Source: Oscillospiraceae bacterium | Lineage (GTDB): Bacteria > Bacillota > Clostridia > Oscillospirales > CAG-272 | Reading direction: 5' to 3' | Assembly (NCBI GenBank): GCA_015065005.1 | Contig: SVRE01000017.1 | Span: 1-36,335 of the forward strand | Length of the DNA stretch: 36,335 bases | In this document: piece by piece, positions 8,434 to 16,105 of the stretch | Layout of the letters: the number at the start of each line of letters is the position of its first letter | Position numbering within the stretch: position 1 is the first letter of the stretch | The notes under the pieces: generated by a model | The model's input: the letters and a program-made list of their open reading frames with translations, nothing else | Told to the model about the DNA's origin: nothing | The model's database searches: none | Position numbers and translations under genes: made by a program

Positions 8434-9755
8434 TGCTTAAATTATTAATAATCGCCGCAATTTTTTGGTTTAACCCTCTTGTTTCCAACATTGATATTTT
8501 GCCCGATATAATTGGCTATTTGCTCGTTATAAAGGCATTTTCAAGGGCATCATACATTTACGGCTTTGTTGATGATGTGTACACTTCCGCTAAAAAGATG
8601 TGCATAATAACGGGTGCCAAAATTTTTTCAATGCTTTTGGTTTCTTCCTTTGATCCTACGCTATCCCTTCTTATGTCCTTCTGCTTTGGACTTTTAGAGG
8701 TGATTTTTGGCATACCGTTTTTAATTAAGCTGTTCAATGCGTATTCACATTTAGCTTCCCTAGACAACACTTCTGTAGGTGTGTCCGATTCACGTATTAA
8801 GACATTTACAATTGTGGCATTTGCATCAAGGCTTGTGCTGGCTATGCTGCCTGATTTAACGGCCTTGTCCTTAAACAATGCCTTGTCTATTAACGCCGAT
8901 TATACATATTTGCGCTTCAGACCGCTGTTTATCGGCTTTTCCGTTATTGTAGCCTTAGTAATCAACATAATATGGCTTGTAAAGTACATCAGTTACCTGA
9001 GAAACGCCATTACAAAGGACACCGAAAACAAGTGTAGCTTTGAGTATTCAGAAAAAACAAGCACAAAAAAATCCGTATTCGTTGCTAAAGATAATATGAG
9101 AGCAGTGATTTTTACAATGCTTGGCTCTGTATTTATCTTTGATTTTACTTGGGAGCATACATACGTAGATATTTTCCAGGACTTCATGTTTCCCGTAATT
9201 ACCGCTTTGGCATTGGGCTATCTATTTTTTAAGGGGATATATAAGCTGAACAAAATGTCTTTTCTTCTTTTAGGTGTAACCGTAGTAAATATTGCACTTA
9301 ACATTTTTGAAATAGTGTCCAATACCGGGTATTTTGAAAAATACAATCTTGCAAGTATGCTTAAGGTTTCTGAGGCGGAGAGTTTATACTTCTTGGTATG
9401 CGTGTCCGCTGTGCTTTCCGCACTTTCGCTTGTTGCTACGTGTGCGGTTATAGCTATGGTAATGAAATCCAATGCAAGGACAAGCATACTTGAGCATAAA
9501 GATTTATTTTCTCAAAGCGATATAGATTACTATCTTAAAGAATTTGACAGAAGAACAAAGAAAAACGCTTTAATTGTAGTTGCTTTATCATCTGTTTATG
9601 CAGTAGAGAATTCATTGATGGTAATTTTAAAGCCATATGCTGAGTGGATGGTGCTTGTTAATATGGTTATAGAAATCGCATTGATTATTTCAATTATCAG
9701 CTTTGCATTGTATATTTACGATGAGGTATATAAACGTATATTAACCTTTTCATAA
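8433..9755 (+). CDS. Uncharacterised polytopic membrane protein, third gene of secA operon
   Basis: The 440-residue protein is predicted to have about ten membrane helices, with the N-terminal signature NPLVSNIDILPDIIGYLLVI and two more soluble loops around residues 190-215 and 350-375. No transporter or enzyme motif is visible and I do not recognise the family. The ATG overlaps the previous stop by one base (TAATG), the same arrangement as between secA and its follower, which points to tightly linked synthesis of all three products. An intrinsic terminator follows 38 bases after the stop. The NIDILPDIIGYLL segment, with acidic residues beside a helix, may be the functional core and would be a good search seed. 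Confidence 0.85.
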   Translation: MLKLLIIAAIFWFNPLVSNIDILPDIIGYLLVIKAFSRASYIYGFVDDVYTSAKKMCIITGAKIFSMLLVSSFDPTLSLLMSFCFGLLEVIFGIPFLIKLFNAYSHLASLDNTSVGVSDSRIKTFTIVAFASRLVLAMLPDLTALSLNNALSINADYTYLRFRPLFIGFSVIVALVINIIWLVKYISYLRNAITKDTENKCSFEYSEKTSTKKSVFVAKDNMRAVIFTMLGSVFIFDFTWEHTYVDIFQDFMFPVITALALGYLFFKGIYKLNKMSFLLLGVTVVNIALNIFEIVSNTGYFEKYNLASMLKVSEAESLYFLVCVSAVLSALSLVATCAVIAMVMKSNARTSILEHKDLFSQSDIDYYLKEFDRRTKKNALIVVALSSVYAVENSLMVILKPYAEWMVLVNMVIEIALIISIISFALYIYDEVYKRILTFS

Positions 9756-9793
9756 TTTTGCACAAATGCAAAAAATTTTACAGAAAAAGGAAA

Positions 9794-9833
9794 AAACCGC
9801 CGAAGTCAAGCGCTGTTTGATTTTTGGCGGTTT
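9794..9833 (+). terminator. Terminator of the secA operon
   Basis: AAACCGCC (9794-9801) pairs with GGCGGTTT (9826-9833); a smaller inner stem can form in the loop. A T-rich run follows. Confidence 0.8.
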
Positions 9834-9890
9834 ATTTTTTTGAAATTGACAAATCAACGAATAAAAGCGTTTGTACAAAATGCCGAAAAA

Positions 9891-9906
9891 ACACAATATG
9901 TAGTTT
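9891..9906 (+). promoter_or_regulatory. NrdR box 1 upstream of nrdD
   Basis: ACACAATATGTAGTTT matches the NrdR-box consensus (acaCwATATaTwGtgt), with one off-consensus base in the core. It is exactly 32 bp upstream of the second box, about three helical turns, which is the known arrangement for cooperative binding of the ATP/dATP-sensing repressor NrdR. Confidence 0.85.
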
Positions 9907-9934
9907 TGACTCTTGACTAAAGACACTATATATA
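9906..9934 (+). promoter_or_regulatory. nrdD promoter overlapped by NrdR boxes
   Basis: TTGACT (9906-9911), 17-bp spacer, TATATA (9929-9934). The -35 begins on the last base of NrdR box 1 and the -10 is inside box 2, so bound NrdR would exclude RNA polymerase. Confidence 0.75.
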
Positions 9935-9938
9935 GTAA
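9923..9938 (+). promoter_or_regulatory. NrdR box 2 upstream of nrdD
   Basis: ACACTATATATAGTAA is a near-perfect NrdR box with the symmetrical CTATATATAG core. Together with box 1 it predicts nucleotide-pool-dependent repression of nrdD. Confidence 0.9.
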
Positions 9939-9956
9939 AATGTTAAAGCAACCAAA

Positions 9957-9981
9957 GCAGAGAAATCTCTGCGGTTTTTTT
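9957..9981 (+). terminator. Intrinsic terminator/attenuator inside the nrdD leader
   Basis: GCAGAGA (9957-9963) pairs perfectly with TCTCTGC (9966-9972), followed by GG and seven Ts (9975-9981). It sits downstream of the nrdD promoter and 31 bases before the start codon, so it should stop transcripts about 40 nt long unless relieved. Confidence 0.7.
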
Positions 9982-10012
9982 ACTGTAATGATATAAATAT
10001 AAGGAGGAAAGT

Positions 10013-12190
10013 ATGAAGATTATCAAAAGAAGCGGCGAAGAAAAGATATTTGACATTAACAAGATTGTAATTGCTATTCACAAGGCGAATAATAGCGTTG
10101 CCGAGGCTGAAAGAATGAGTGACACTCAAATCAAGCTCATAGCAGAGAACATAGAAAAAAAGTGCGCAAAGGTAACTCGCTCAATGGGTGTTGAGGAAAT
10201 ACAGGATATGGTCGAGGACCAAATTATGGGTCAGCGTGCCTTTGCTGTTGCAAGAAAATACATCACTTACCGTTATAACAGAGCCTTGGTTAGAAAATCC
10301 AATACAACCGATGACCAGATTCTTTCCTTGATTGAGTGTAATAACGAAGAGGTTAAGCAGGAAAACTCAAATAAAAATCCAACAGTTAACAGTGTACAGC
10401 GTGACTATATGGCTGGTGAGGTAAGTAAGGATATTACAAAAAGAATTTTGTTATCTCCCGATATTGTTGAGGCGCACGATAACGGATTAATTCACTTCCA
10501 CGATGCGGACTATTTTGCCCAGCATATGCATAACTGCGACCTTGTAAATCTTGAGGATATGCTTCAAAACGGTACTGTTATCAGCGGAACTATGATTGAA
10601 AAGCCACATACGTTTTCAACCGCCTGCAATATCGCTACACAAATTATTGCACAGGTTGCATCATCTCAGTATGGCGGTCAAAGCATTAGCTTAACTCACT
10701 TAGCACCGTTTGTTAATGTAAGCCGTGAGAAAATCAAGAAAGAGGTTTATGAGGAATTCCAGATTGCCGGTATAAAGGTGGAGGATGAGGTTGTATCAAG
10801 TATTGTTGAAAAGCGTCTTTTAAAGGAAATTGCAAGGGGCGTGCAAACAATTCAATACCAGGTAGTAACCCTTATGACCACAAACGGTCAAGCCCCGTTT
10901 ATAACAGTGTTTATGTACCTCAATGAAGCAAGAAACGAGCAAGAAAAGAAGGACTTGGCTCTTATAATCGAAGAAACTTTAAAGCAGAGAATAATTGGTG
11001 TTAAAAATGAAGCAGGAGTTTATACAACCCCCGCATTTCCTAAGCTTATTTACGTGCTCGAGGAGGACAATGTAAGCGAGGGTACACCTTATTGGTACTT
11101 AACCGAGCTTGCGGCAAAATGTACAGCTAAAAGAATGGTGCCAGACTACATTTCCGAAAAGGTAATGAAGCAAAATAAGGTGGACAAAAACGGTGACGGT
11201 CAGTGCTATACCTGTATGGGCTGCCGTTCATTCCTGACACCTTATGTGGATAAAAGCGGAGAGCCAAAATATTACGGACGCTTTAATCAAGGTGTCGTTA
11301 CCGTTAACTTAGTCGATATCGCACTTAGCGCAAAGGGCGAAATGGATGAATTCTGGAAAATTTTTGATGAAAGAATGGAGCTTTGCCACAGGGCTTTGCA
11401 AGCAAGGCACGAAAGATTGAGCGGAACGCTTTCTGATGCCGCACCGATTTTGTGGCAGCACGGAGCGTTGGCAAGGCTTAAGAAGGGTCAAACCATTGAT
11501 AGCCTGTTACACGGAGGATATTCAACAATTTCCCTTGGCTATGCAGGACTTTGGGAGTGCGTATATGCGCTTAATGGTAAAAAGCTGACCGAGCCTGAGG
11601 GAGAAGCGCTGGGGCTTGAAATTATGCGTAAGCTTAATGAATATACAGCTAAGTGGAAGGCTCTTGAAAATATAGATTATTCTCTTTACGGAACCCCTCT
11701 TGAAAGCACAACCTATAAGTTCGCTAAGTGCTTGCAGCAGCGCTTTGGCATAATTAAAGGTGTTACCGATAGAAACTATATTACAAACAGCTATCATATT
11801 CACGTGACTGAGCCGATAGATGCCTTTAAAAAGCTCGAAATTGAGTCTAAATTCCAGGCGCTGAGCCCCGGTGGAGCTATCAGCTACGTTGAGGTGCCAA
11901 ACCTGCAAAACAACATAGAGGCTGTAACAGACGTAATGAAATTCATTTATGAAAACATTATGTATGCCGAGCTTAATACAAAAAGTGATTATTGCCATAT
12001 TTGCGGTTATGACGGCGAGATTCGAATTGTTGAGGATTCAGACGGTAAGCTTGTTTGGGAATGTCCAAGCTGTCACAACAGGGACCAATCCAAAATGAAT
12101 GTAGCAAGAAGAACCTGCGGTTATATCGGTACACAATATTGGAATCAAGGCAGAACACAGGAAATAAAAGAAAGAGTATTGCACTTATAA
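10013..12190 (+). CDS. nrdD: Anaerobic (class III) ribonucleoside-triphosphate reductase
   Basis: The 725-residue enzyme reduces ribonucleoside triphosphates to dNTPs in the absence of oxygen using a glycyl radical. The N-terminal ~95 residues form the ATP-cone allosteric domain (MKIIKRSGEEKIFDINKIV). The radical glycine is G703 in RRTCGYIGTQ. The structural zinc site is C661/C664 with C684/C687 (CHIC and CPSC). MHNCDLVNLEDML and YTCMGCRSF in the central barrel fit the family. AAGGAGGAAAG precedes the ATG. Two NrdR boxes cover the promoter and a terminator lies in the leader. Unusually, no nrdG activase gene follows: a terminator closes the transcript, so the radical SAM activase must be encoded elsewhere. 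Confidence 0.97.
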   Translation: MKIIKRSGEEKIFDINKIVIAIHKANNSVAEAERMSDTQIKLIAENIEKKCAKVTRSMGVEEIQDMVEDQIMGQRAFAVARKYITYRYNRALVRKSNTTDDQILSLIECNNEEVKQENSNKNPTVNSVQRDYMAGEVSKDITKRILLSPDIVEAHDNGLIHFHDADYFAQHMHNCDLVNLEDMLQNGTVISGTMIEKPHTFSTACNIATQIIAQVASSQYGGQSISLTHLAPFVNVSREKIKKEVYEEFQIAGIKVEDEVVSSIVEKRLLKEIARGVQTIQYQVVTLMTTNGQAPFITVFMYLNEARNEQEKKDLALIIEETLKQRIIGVKNEAGVYTTPAFPKLIYVLEEDNVSEGTPYWYLTELAAKCTAKRMVPDYISEKVMKQNKVDKNGDGQCYTCMGCRSFLTPYVDKSGEPKYYGRFNQGVVTVNLVDIALSAKGEMDEFWKIFDERMELCHRALQARHERLSGTLSDAAPILWQHGALARLKKGQTIDSLLHGGYSTISLGYAGLWECVYALNGKKLTEPEGEALGLEIMRKLNEYTAKWKALENIDYSLYGTPLESTTYKFAKCLQQRFGIIKGVTDRNYITNSYHIHVTEPIDAFKKLEIESKFQALSPGGAISYVEVPNLQNNIEAVTDVMKFIYENIMYAELNTKSDYCHICGYDGEIRIVEDSDGKLVWECPSCHNRDQSKMNVARRTCGYIGTQYWNQGRTQEIKERVLHL

Positions 12191-12194
12191 AACA

Positions 12195-12220
12195 AAATGC
12201 GGCAAAAAATTGCCGCATTT
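12195..12220 (+). terminator. Terminator of nrdD
   Basis: An 11-bp perfect stem (AAATGCGGCAA at 12195-12205 with 12210-12220) and a T-run up to 12223, beginning 4 bases after the nrdD stop. Confidence 0.9.
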
Positions 12221-12233
12221 TTTCGTTATTGTA

Positions 12234-12262
12234 TTGTTATTTTTAAAATGTTGTGCTACAAT
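12234..12262 (+). promoter_or_regulatory. Promoter of the MATE transporter gene
   Basis: TTGTTA (12234-12239), 17-bp spacer ending in an extended -10 TGC, and TACAAT (12257-12262). Confidence 0.7.
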
Positions 12263-12312
12263 GTAGTTGCAATTTTTAATTGCACATTTTTTGTAAAGCT
12301 TCGGAGTGAAAA

Positions 12313-13680
12313 ATGACACGCAGTGTTGATATGATAAATGGCGGATTGTTTAAGAAAATAATTGTTTTTACAATCCCAATAATGCTACAGGGCATTTTAC
12401 AAAGTGTATATAATGCAGCCGACCTTGTTGTAGTAGGTCAGTTTTCAGGTGATATTGCATTGGCGGCTGTAGGTGCAACAACGAGCATTTATAATGTAAT
12501 AATCGGCTTGTTTATGGGTATTTCCGCAGGAGTTGACGTTGTTTCATCATTTTATTACGGTATGCGTGATGAAAAATCAGTTAAAAAGGTAATTGATACC
12601 TCTGTTATTGTGGCACCCATACTTGGATTGATAGTAATGGTAATAGGTATATTTGTGGCAGGGCCTGTGCTTAAGCTTATGAAAACGCCCTCAGGCGGTG
12701 TTTTAGAGAGCGCAACTACATATTTACAAATAGTTATGATAGGCGTGCCATTTTCTATGCTTTATAATTTCTGTGCCGCAGTTTTCAGAACAGCTGGAGA
12801 AACAAAAAGGCCGTTTATTTATCTTGTAATTTCAGGCCTTGTTAACGTACTCTTAAACCTGTTTTTCTGTGGTGTGTTCCATATGGGAGTAAAGGGTGTT
12901 GCTATTGCAACAGTAGCGTCACAGGTTATATCATCGGTTTTAATATTTGTCAACCTGCTTGTAAATAAGGGGCTTTTCTCATTTTCCTTTAAAAATATTG
13001 AATTTTCATGGCATAAGCTAAAGAGAATAGTGGCTGTTGGTATCCCGGCAGGCTTACAAAGTGCAGCTTTTAGCTTGTCAAACGTTTTCTTACAATCAGG
13101 TGTTAATTCCTTTGGTGACAATGCAATTGCGGGCAGTACAGCTGTCGGAACGGTAGAGGGGCTTATGTGGGTTACACTCAACTCCTTCCAGAACGCAACA
13201 ACAACCTTTACAAGCCAAAATGTAGCAGCAGGTAAAATAGACAGGGCAAGGAAGGCATTCAGATATACGCTTTTAATGACAGCTGTTCTCGGCTTGTTCC
13301 TTGGTCTTGGTATGTTCTTCGGTAAAAAATGGATTATGGCAATATTTATTAAGAATAATCCTATTGCGGTAGAGTATGGCTATCAAAGGTTAAAATTTAC
13401 GTTTCCACTGTACTTTATGGCTGGTATTATGGGTATTATGCCTGGCGCAATACGTGGCCACGGCCAAAGCCTGCCGCCTTCCCTTATAACAATTTTTGGC
13501 ACTTGTGTCATAAGAATTGTGTGGGTATATACCGTATTTCGGGTTTATAACGATTTGTCCATCCTCTATCTCGTTCACCCAATCACTTGGGTATTTACAA
13601 TATTAGCGCTAACGATTAACTATATAATCGCTTTGAAAATGACAATTAAGAAACAAAAGAACAGAGAAGCTATAGCATAA
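12313..13680 (+). CDS. MATE-family multidrug/metabolite efflux transporter
   Basis: The 455-residue protein has about twelve membrane helices in two homologous halves. The first half begins MINGGLFKKIIVFTIPIMLQ and continues NAADLVVVGQFSGDIALAAV, both typical of the NorM/DinF-like MATE family; the second half begins near residue 236 with KRIVAVGIPAGLQSAAFSL. MATE proteins export cationic drugs, toxins or metabolites driven by Na+ or H+. The ATG follows CGGAG at good distance, and it has its own promoter and no co-directional partner, so nothing in context suggests a substrate. After the stop a 37-bp palindrome separates it from a convergent AraC-type gene. Confidence 0.92.
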   Translation: MTRSVDMINGGLFKKIIVFTIPIMLQGILQSVYNAADLVVVGQFSGDIALAAVGATTSIYNVIIGLFMGISAGVDVVSSFYYGMRDEKSVKKVIDTSVIVAPILGLIVMVIGIFVAGPVLKLMKTPSGGVLESATTYLQIVMIGVPFSMLYNFCAAVFRTAGETKRPFIYLVISGLVNVLLNLFFCGVFHMGVKGVAIATVASQVISSVLIFVNLLVNKGLFSFSFKNIEFSWHKLKRIVAVGIPAGLQSAAFSLSNVFLQSGVNSFGDNAIAGSTAVGTVEGLMWVTLNSFQNATTTFTSQNVAAGKIDRARKAFRYTLLMTAVLGLFLGLGMFFGKKWIMAIFIKNNPIAVEYGYQRLKFTFPLYFMAGIMGIMPGAIRGHGQSLPPSLITIFGTCVIRIVWVYTVFRVYNDLSILYLVHPITWVFTILALTINYIIALKMTIKKQKNREAIA

Positions 13681-13700
13681 AAAATCCTCGGTCGGAATGA

Positions 13701-13737
13701 TATGCACCCCAAAAGTTAAACACTTTTGGGGTGCATA
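13701..13737. repeat. Perfect 16-bp inverted repeat, possibly IS-derived
   Basis: TATGCACCCCAAAAGT at 13701-13716 is repeated inverted at 13722-13737, separated by 5 bases. It lies between convergent genes but has no T-run on either strand, so it is not a canonical terminator. The CCCCAAAAGTTAAACAC segment resembles terminal inverted repeats of IS3-family (IS150-group) elements, as if two ends were abutted; that reading is from memory and unverified. Confidence 0.7.
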
Positions 13738-13758
13738 CTTAATATCATTACTAAAATT

Positions 13759-14619
13759 TTATACTGTAAGGCTTTGCGTGCGGTACTTTTTAGGCGAAAT
13801 TCCGTATTTGCTTTTAAAAGCAGTTGAAAAATAGTTTGAGTCTGAAAAACCGCAGGCAAAGGCAATATCCGTGATGCTTATTCGAGAATTAAGCAGTAAA
13901 TATTTTGCGCGGCTTAACCTTGTTTTAATTATCTGCGCCTTTATAGTTGAGTTTCCTTCCTTTTTGAATACATATTGGATATATGAGGTTGAATAGTTAA
14001 GGGCGTATGAAAGGGAATCACAAGAGATTTGCTGTGCATAGTTTTCGTTGATGTACTGTATGGCATCTGTATAAACCTGCTTTGTGGATGAGACCTTGTT
14101 TCCCTTCTCGTTAAGAATTTGACAATGCTTGTATAATTCTATAATTAAATATTTCAAAGGATTGATAAACCTTAAAACATCATTTAACGATGGCGGAGAC
14201 GGAGATAATTCCGAATACAGCTTAAAAAAATTATTATTGCATTTTTTTGAAATTCGTTCAGCAAATTTTTTTGATTTTGCAAGATTATCTCTGTATCCCG
14301 AAACATTGATACGCATAATACAGTTATCTTGAAAAAATATAGGTATAACATATTCTTCAACGCCTGCATAACAGCAGGAATAATACGGCTCATTTACTGT
14401 TACATTATTTAAACATTTCTTGTTTGAAATGCACATATCAATGGTATTTGGATTTTGTTTAAGATAAAAGCAAATGCTGTGAAGGTGAATTTCGTAATTG
14501 AGTAATTTGCTTGTATAAGGTTCAAAGTTATTATCAAAACCGCTTAGTGAAACAAAATAACCAAGTTCCTTTAAAAAATCAATGTAGCTTAGAAGCTCGT
14601 GCAAAACTGTATTATTCAT
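13759..14619 (-). CDS. AraC-family regulator with PocR-type sensory domain
   Basis: The 286-residue protein ends in a full AraC DNA-binding domain (residues about 185-283) with both HTH motifs; the second reads SITDIAFACGFSDSNYFSTA. The N-terminal ~160 residues resemble the PocR ligand-binding domain: a cysteine-rich stretch (CISNKKC, YYSCCYAGVEEYVIPIFF) followed by MRINVSGYRDN. PocR-type domains bind small organic ligands; in Salmonella PocR responds to 1,2-propanediol. GAGGT lies before the ATG. The gene is divergent from the FAD-dependent oxidoreductase at 14729, 109 bp away, which is its most likely target. The ligand here is unknown, and the PocR assignment is moderately sure. Confidence 0.85.
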   Translation of the reverse strand: MNNTVLHELLSYIDFLKELGYFVSLSGFDNNFEPYTSKLLNYEIHLHSICFYLKQNPNTIDMCISNKKCLNNVTVNEPYYSCCYAGVEEYVIPIFFQDNCIMRINVSGYRDNLAKSKKFAERISKKCNNNFFKLYSELSPSPPSLNDVLRFINPLKYLIIELYKHCQILNEKGNKVSSTKQVYTDAIQYINENYAQQISCDSLSYALNYSTSYIQYVFKKEGNSTIKAQIIKTRLSRAKYLLLNSRISITDIAFACGFSDSNYFSTAFKSKYGISPKKYRTQSLTV

Positions 14620-14728
14620 TTATACCTCATATAGTTGTTTTTTAAAGAAATTTTGTTAAAAAACAAAGGATTTCTGTTGATTTACATTATACAATAAAAA
14701 TAGATGATTGTAAAGAGAGGAAACCGAA

Positions 14729-16024
14729 ATGCAAAATTTTATTAAAGAAAACAATAATATTCCGCAAATTGCGGACGTAGATGTTTTGGTTTGCGGTGCA
14801 GGACCTGCCGGCATTGGGGCATCGATTATGGCAGCTCGTTTGGGAGTATCAGTAATGCTTGTTGAAGCGCAAGGATGTCTTGGCGGAATTGCAACCGCAG
14901 GAATGATGTCCCATTGGGGAGGACGGTCATCAAGTAAAATTATGCCTGAAATATGGGATTTGGCATACGAAAAGGCAAAGGATATCGGCTGGGCACAGGA
15001 AAACGGATGCGGTAAGGACGCTATCTATCACGATATTCAAAAAATTGTACTTGAGGAAATGATTGAAAAGGAAAAAATAAGAGTTCTTTATTACACCTTG
15101 GTATGCAAGGCGGTTGTTGAAGACGGTACTATTGTTGGCGCAATAGTTGAAAACAAAAGCGGTCGTGGATTTATAAAAGCGAAGCGTGTAATTGATTCAA
15201 CGGGTGACGGTGATGTTGCCGCCTCAGCAGGGGTGCCGTATTTCAAGGGCAGAGAAACGGATAACAGAATGCAGCCCTGCACAATTATGTTTAACATTGG
15301 CGGAGTTGATTTTGAAAGAGCCGTATTTCCGCCATCCTTCGAAACAACCGTGCAAACAGAGAAGGGTGAGCTGCAAGCCCTGGCAAAAAAGCTCTTGCCA
15401 TTTCCCGCTGGTCACGTGCTGTTATACAAACAGCCAATGCCCGGTACGGTTTGCTGCAATATGACAAATGCAATCGAAATTGACGGAACAAATAGCGAAA
15501 GCCTGACAAAGGGCGTGTTCACCTGCCGTTCTCAGATTGTTCCCATTATTAAATTTTTGCGTGAATATGTTCCGGGGTATGAAAACTGCTGGCTTATGAG
15601 TTCAGCATCCCTTATAGGTGTGCGTGAAACAAGACATTTTGAGGGAATGGAATCGCTTAGCAAGGACGATATTCTCACGGCAAAATATTATGATAATTGG
15701 GTTGTAAGGCGAGGCTGGTTTAATTTTGATGTGCATAACTTGACAGGTGCCAGCCTTGATAAAACAGGAATCCAACACGGATGGAAGCAAAATAATGAAT
15801 ACACAATACCGTACGGATGCTTGCTACCGAAAAACATAGAGGGACTTCTGTTATCCGGACGAAACATCAGCGGCTCACATCTTGCCCATTCCAATTTCAG
15901 AATTATGTCTGTTTGCATAGCAATTGGAGAGGCAGCGGGTGTTGCTGCAGCAATATCCGTAAAACAAAATACAAAATTATCCCTTGTTGATGTAAAGGAA
16001 ATGCAGAAGCATTTTGGAGAATAA
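14729..16024 (+). CDS. FAD-dependent oxidoreductase
   Basis: The 431-residue protein begins with a dinucleotide-binding fold for FAD: DVLVCGAGPAGIGASIMAAR (GxGxxG, residues about 20-39), ending in the acidic LVEAQG. It continues with CLGGIATAGMMSHWGG, as in the FAD_oxidored (PF12831) group, and has the C-terminal FAD motif LLLSGRNISGSHLAHSNFRIM with a GEAAGVAAAI helix. No signal peptide is present, so it is cytoplasmic. The substrate is not deducible; family members oxidise diverse organic acids and sugars. GAGAGG lies before the ATG. It is divergent from the PocR-AraC regulator, which probably controls it, and is followed by a bidirectional terminator shared with a second AraC gene. Confidence 0.85.
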   Translation: MQNFIKENNNIPQIADVDVLVCGAGPAGIGASIMAARLGVSVMLVEAQGCLGGIATAGMMSHWGGRSSSKIMPEIWDLAYEKAKDIGWAQENGCGKDAIYHDIQKIVLEEMIEKEKIRVLYYTLVCKAVVEDGTIVGAIVENKSGRGFIKAKRVIDSTGDGDVAASAGVPYFKGRETDNRMQPCTIMFNIGGVDFERAVFPPSFETTVQTEKGELQALAKKLLPFPAGHVLLYKQPMPGTVCCNMTNAIEIDGTNSESLTKGVFTCRSQIVPIIKFLREYVPGYENCWLMSSASLIGVRETRHFEGMESLSKDDILTAKYYDNWVVRRGWFNFDVHNLTGASLDKTGIQHGWKQNNEYTIPYGCLLPKNIEGLLLSGRNISGSHLAHSNFRIMSVCIAIGEAAGVAAAISVKQNTKLSLVDVKEMQKHFGE

Positions 16025-16073
16025 ATTGAAGAAAAACAACGAAGAATTCCGTTTTGAGCTTCGATAAGAATGA

Positions 16074-16105
16074 AAAACAGAGCCTGATTTGCAGGCTCTG
16101 TTTTT
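16074..16105. terminator. Bidirectional terminator between convergent genes
   Basis: A 13-bp perfect stem (16074-16086 AAAACAGAGCCTG with 16092-16104) plus flanking A and T runs on the two sides. It overlaps the stop codon of the minus-strand AraC gene. Confidence 0.9.

Noticed and set aside
11522..11998. Minus-strand open frame inside nrdD
   Set aside because: A mirror frame of the nrdD coding sequence, without RBS or homology signal.
13701..13737. Bidirectional terminator for the MATE and AraC genes
   Set aside because: The hairpin is strong but neither strand has a following T-run, so I list it as a repeat instead.
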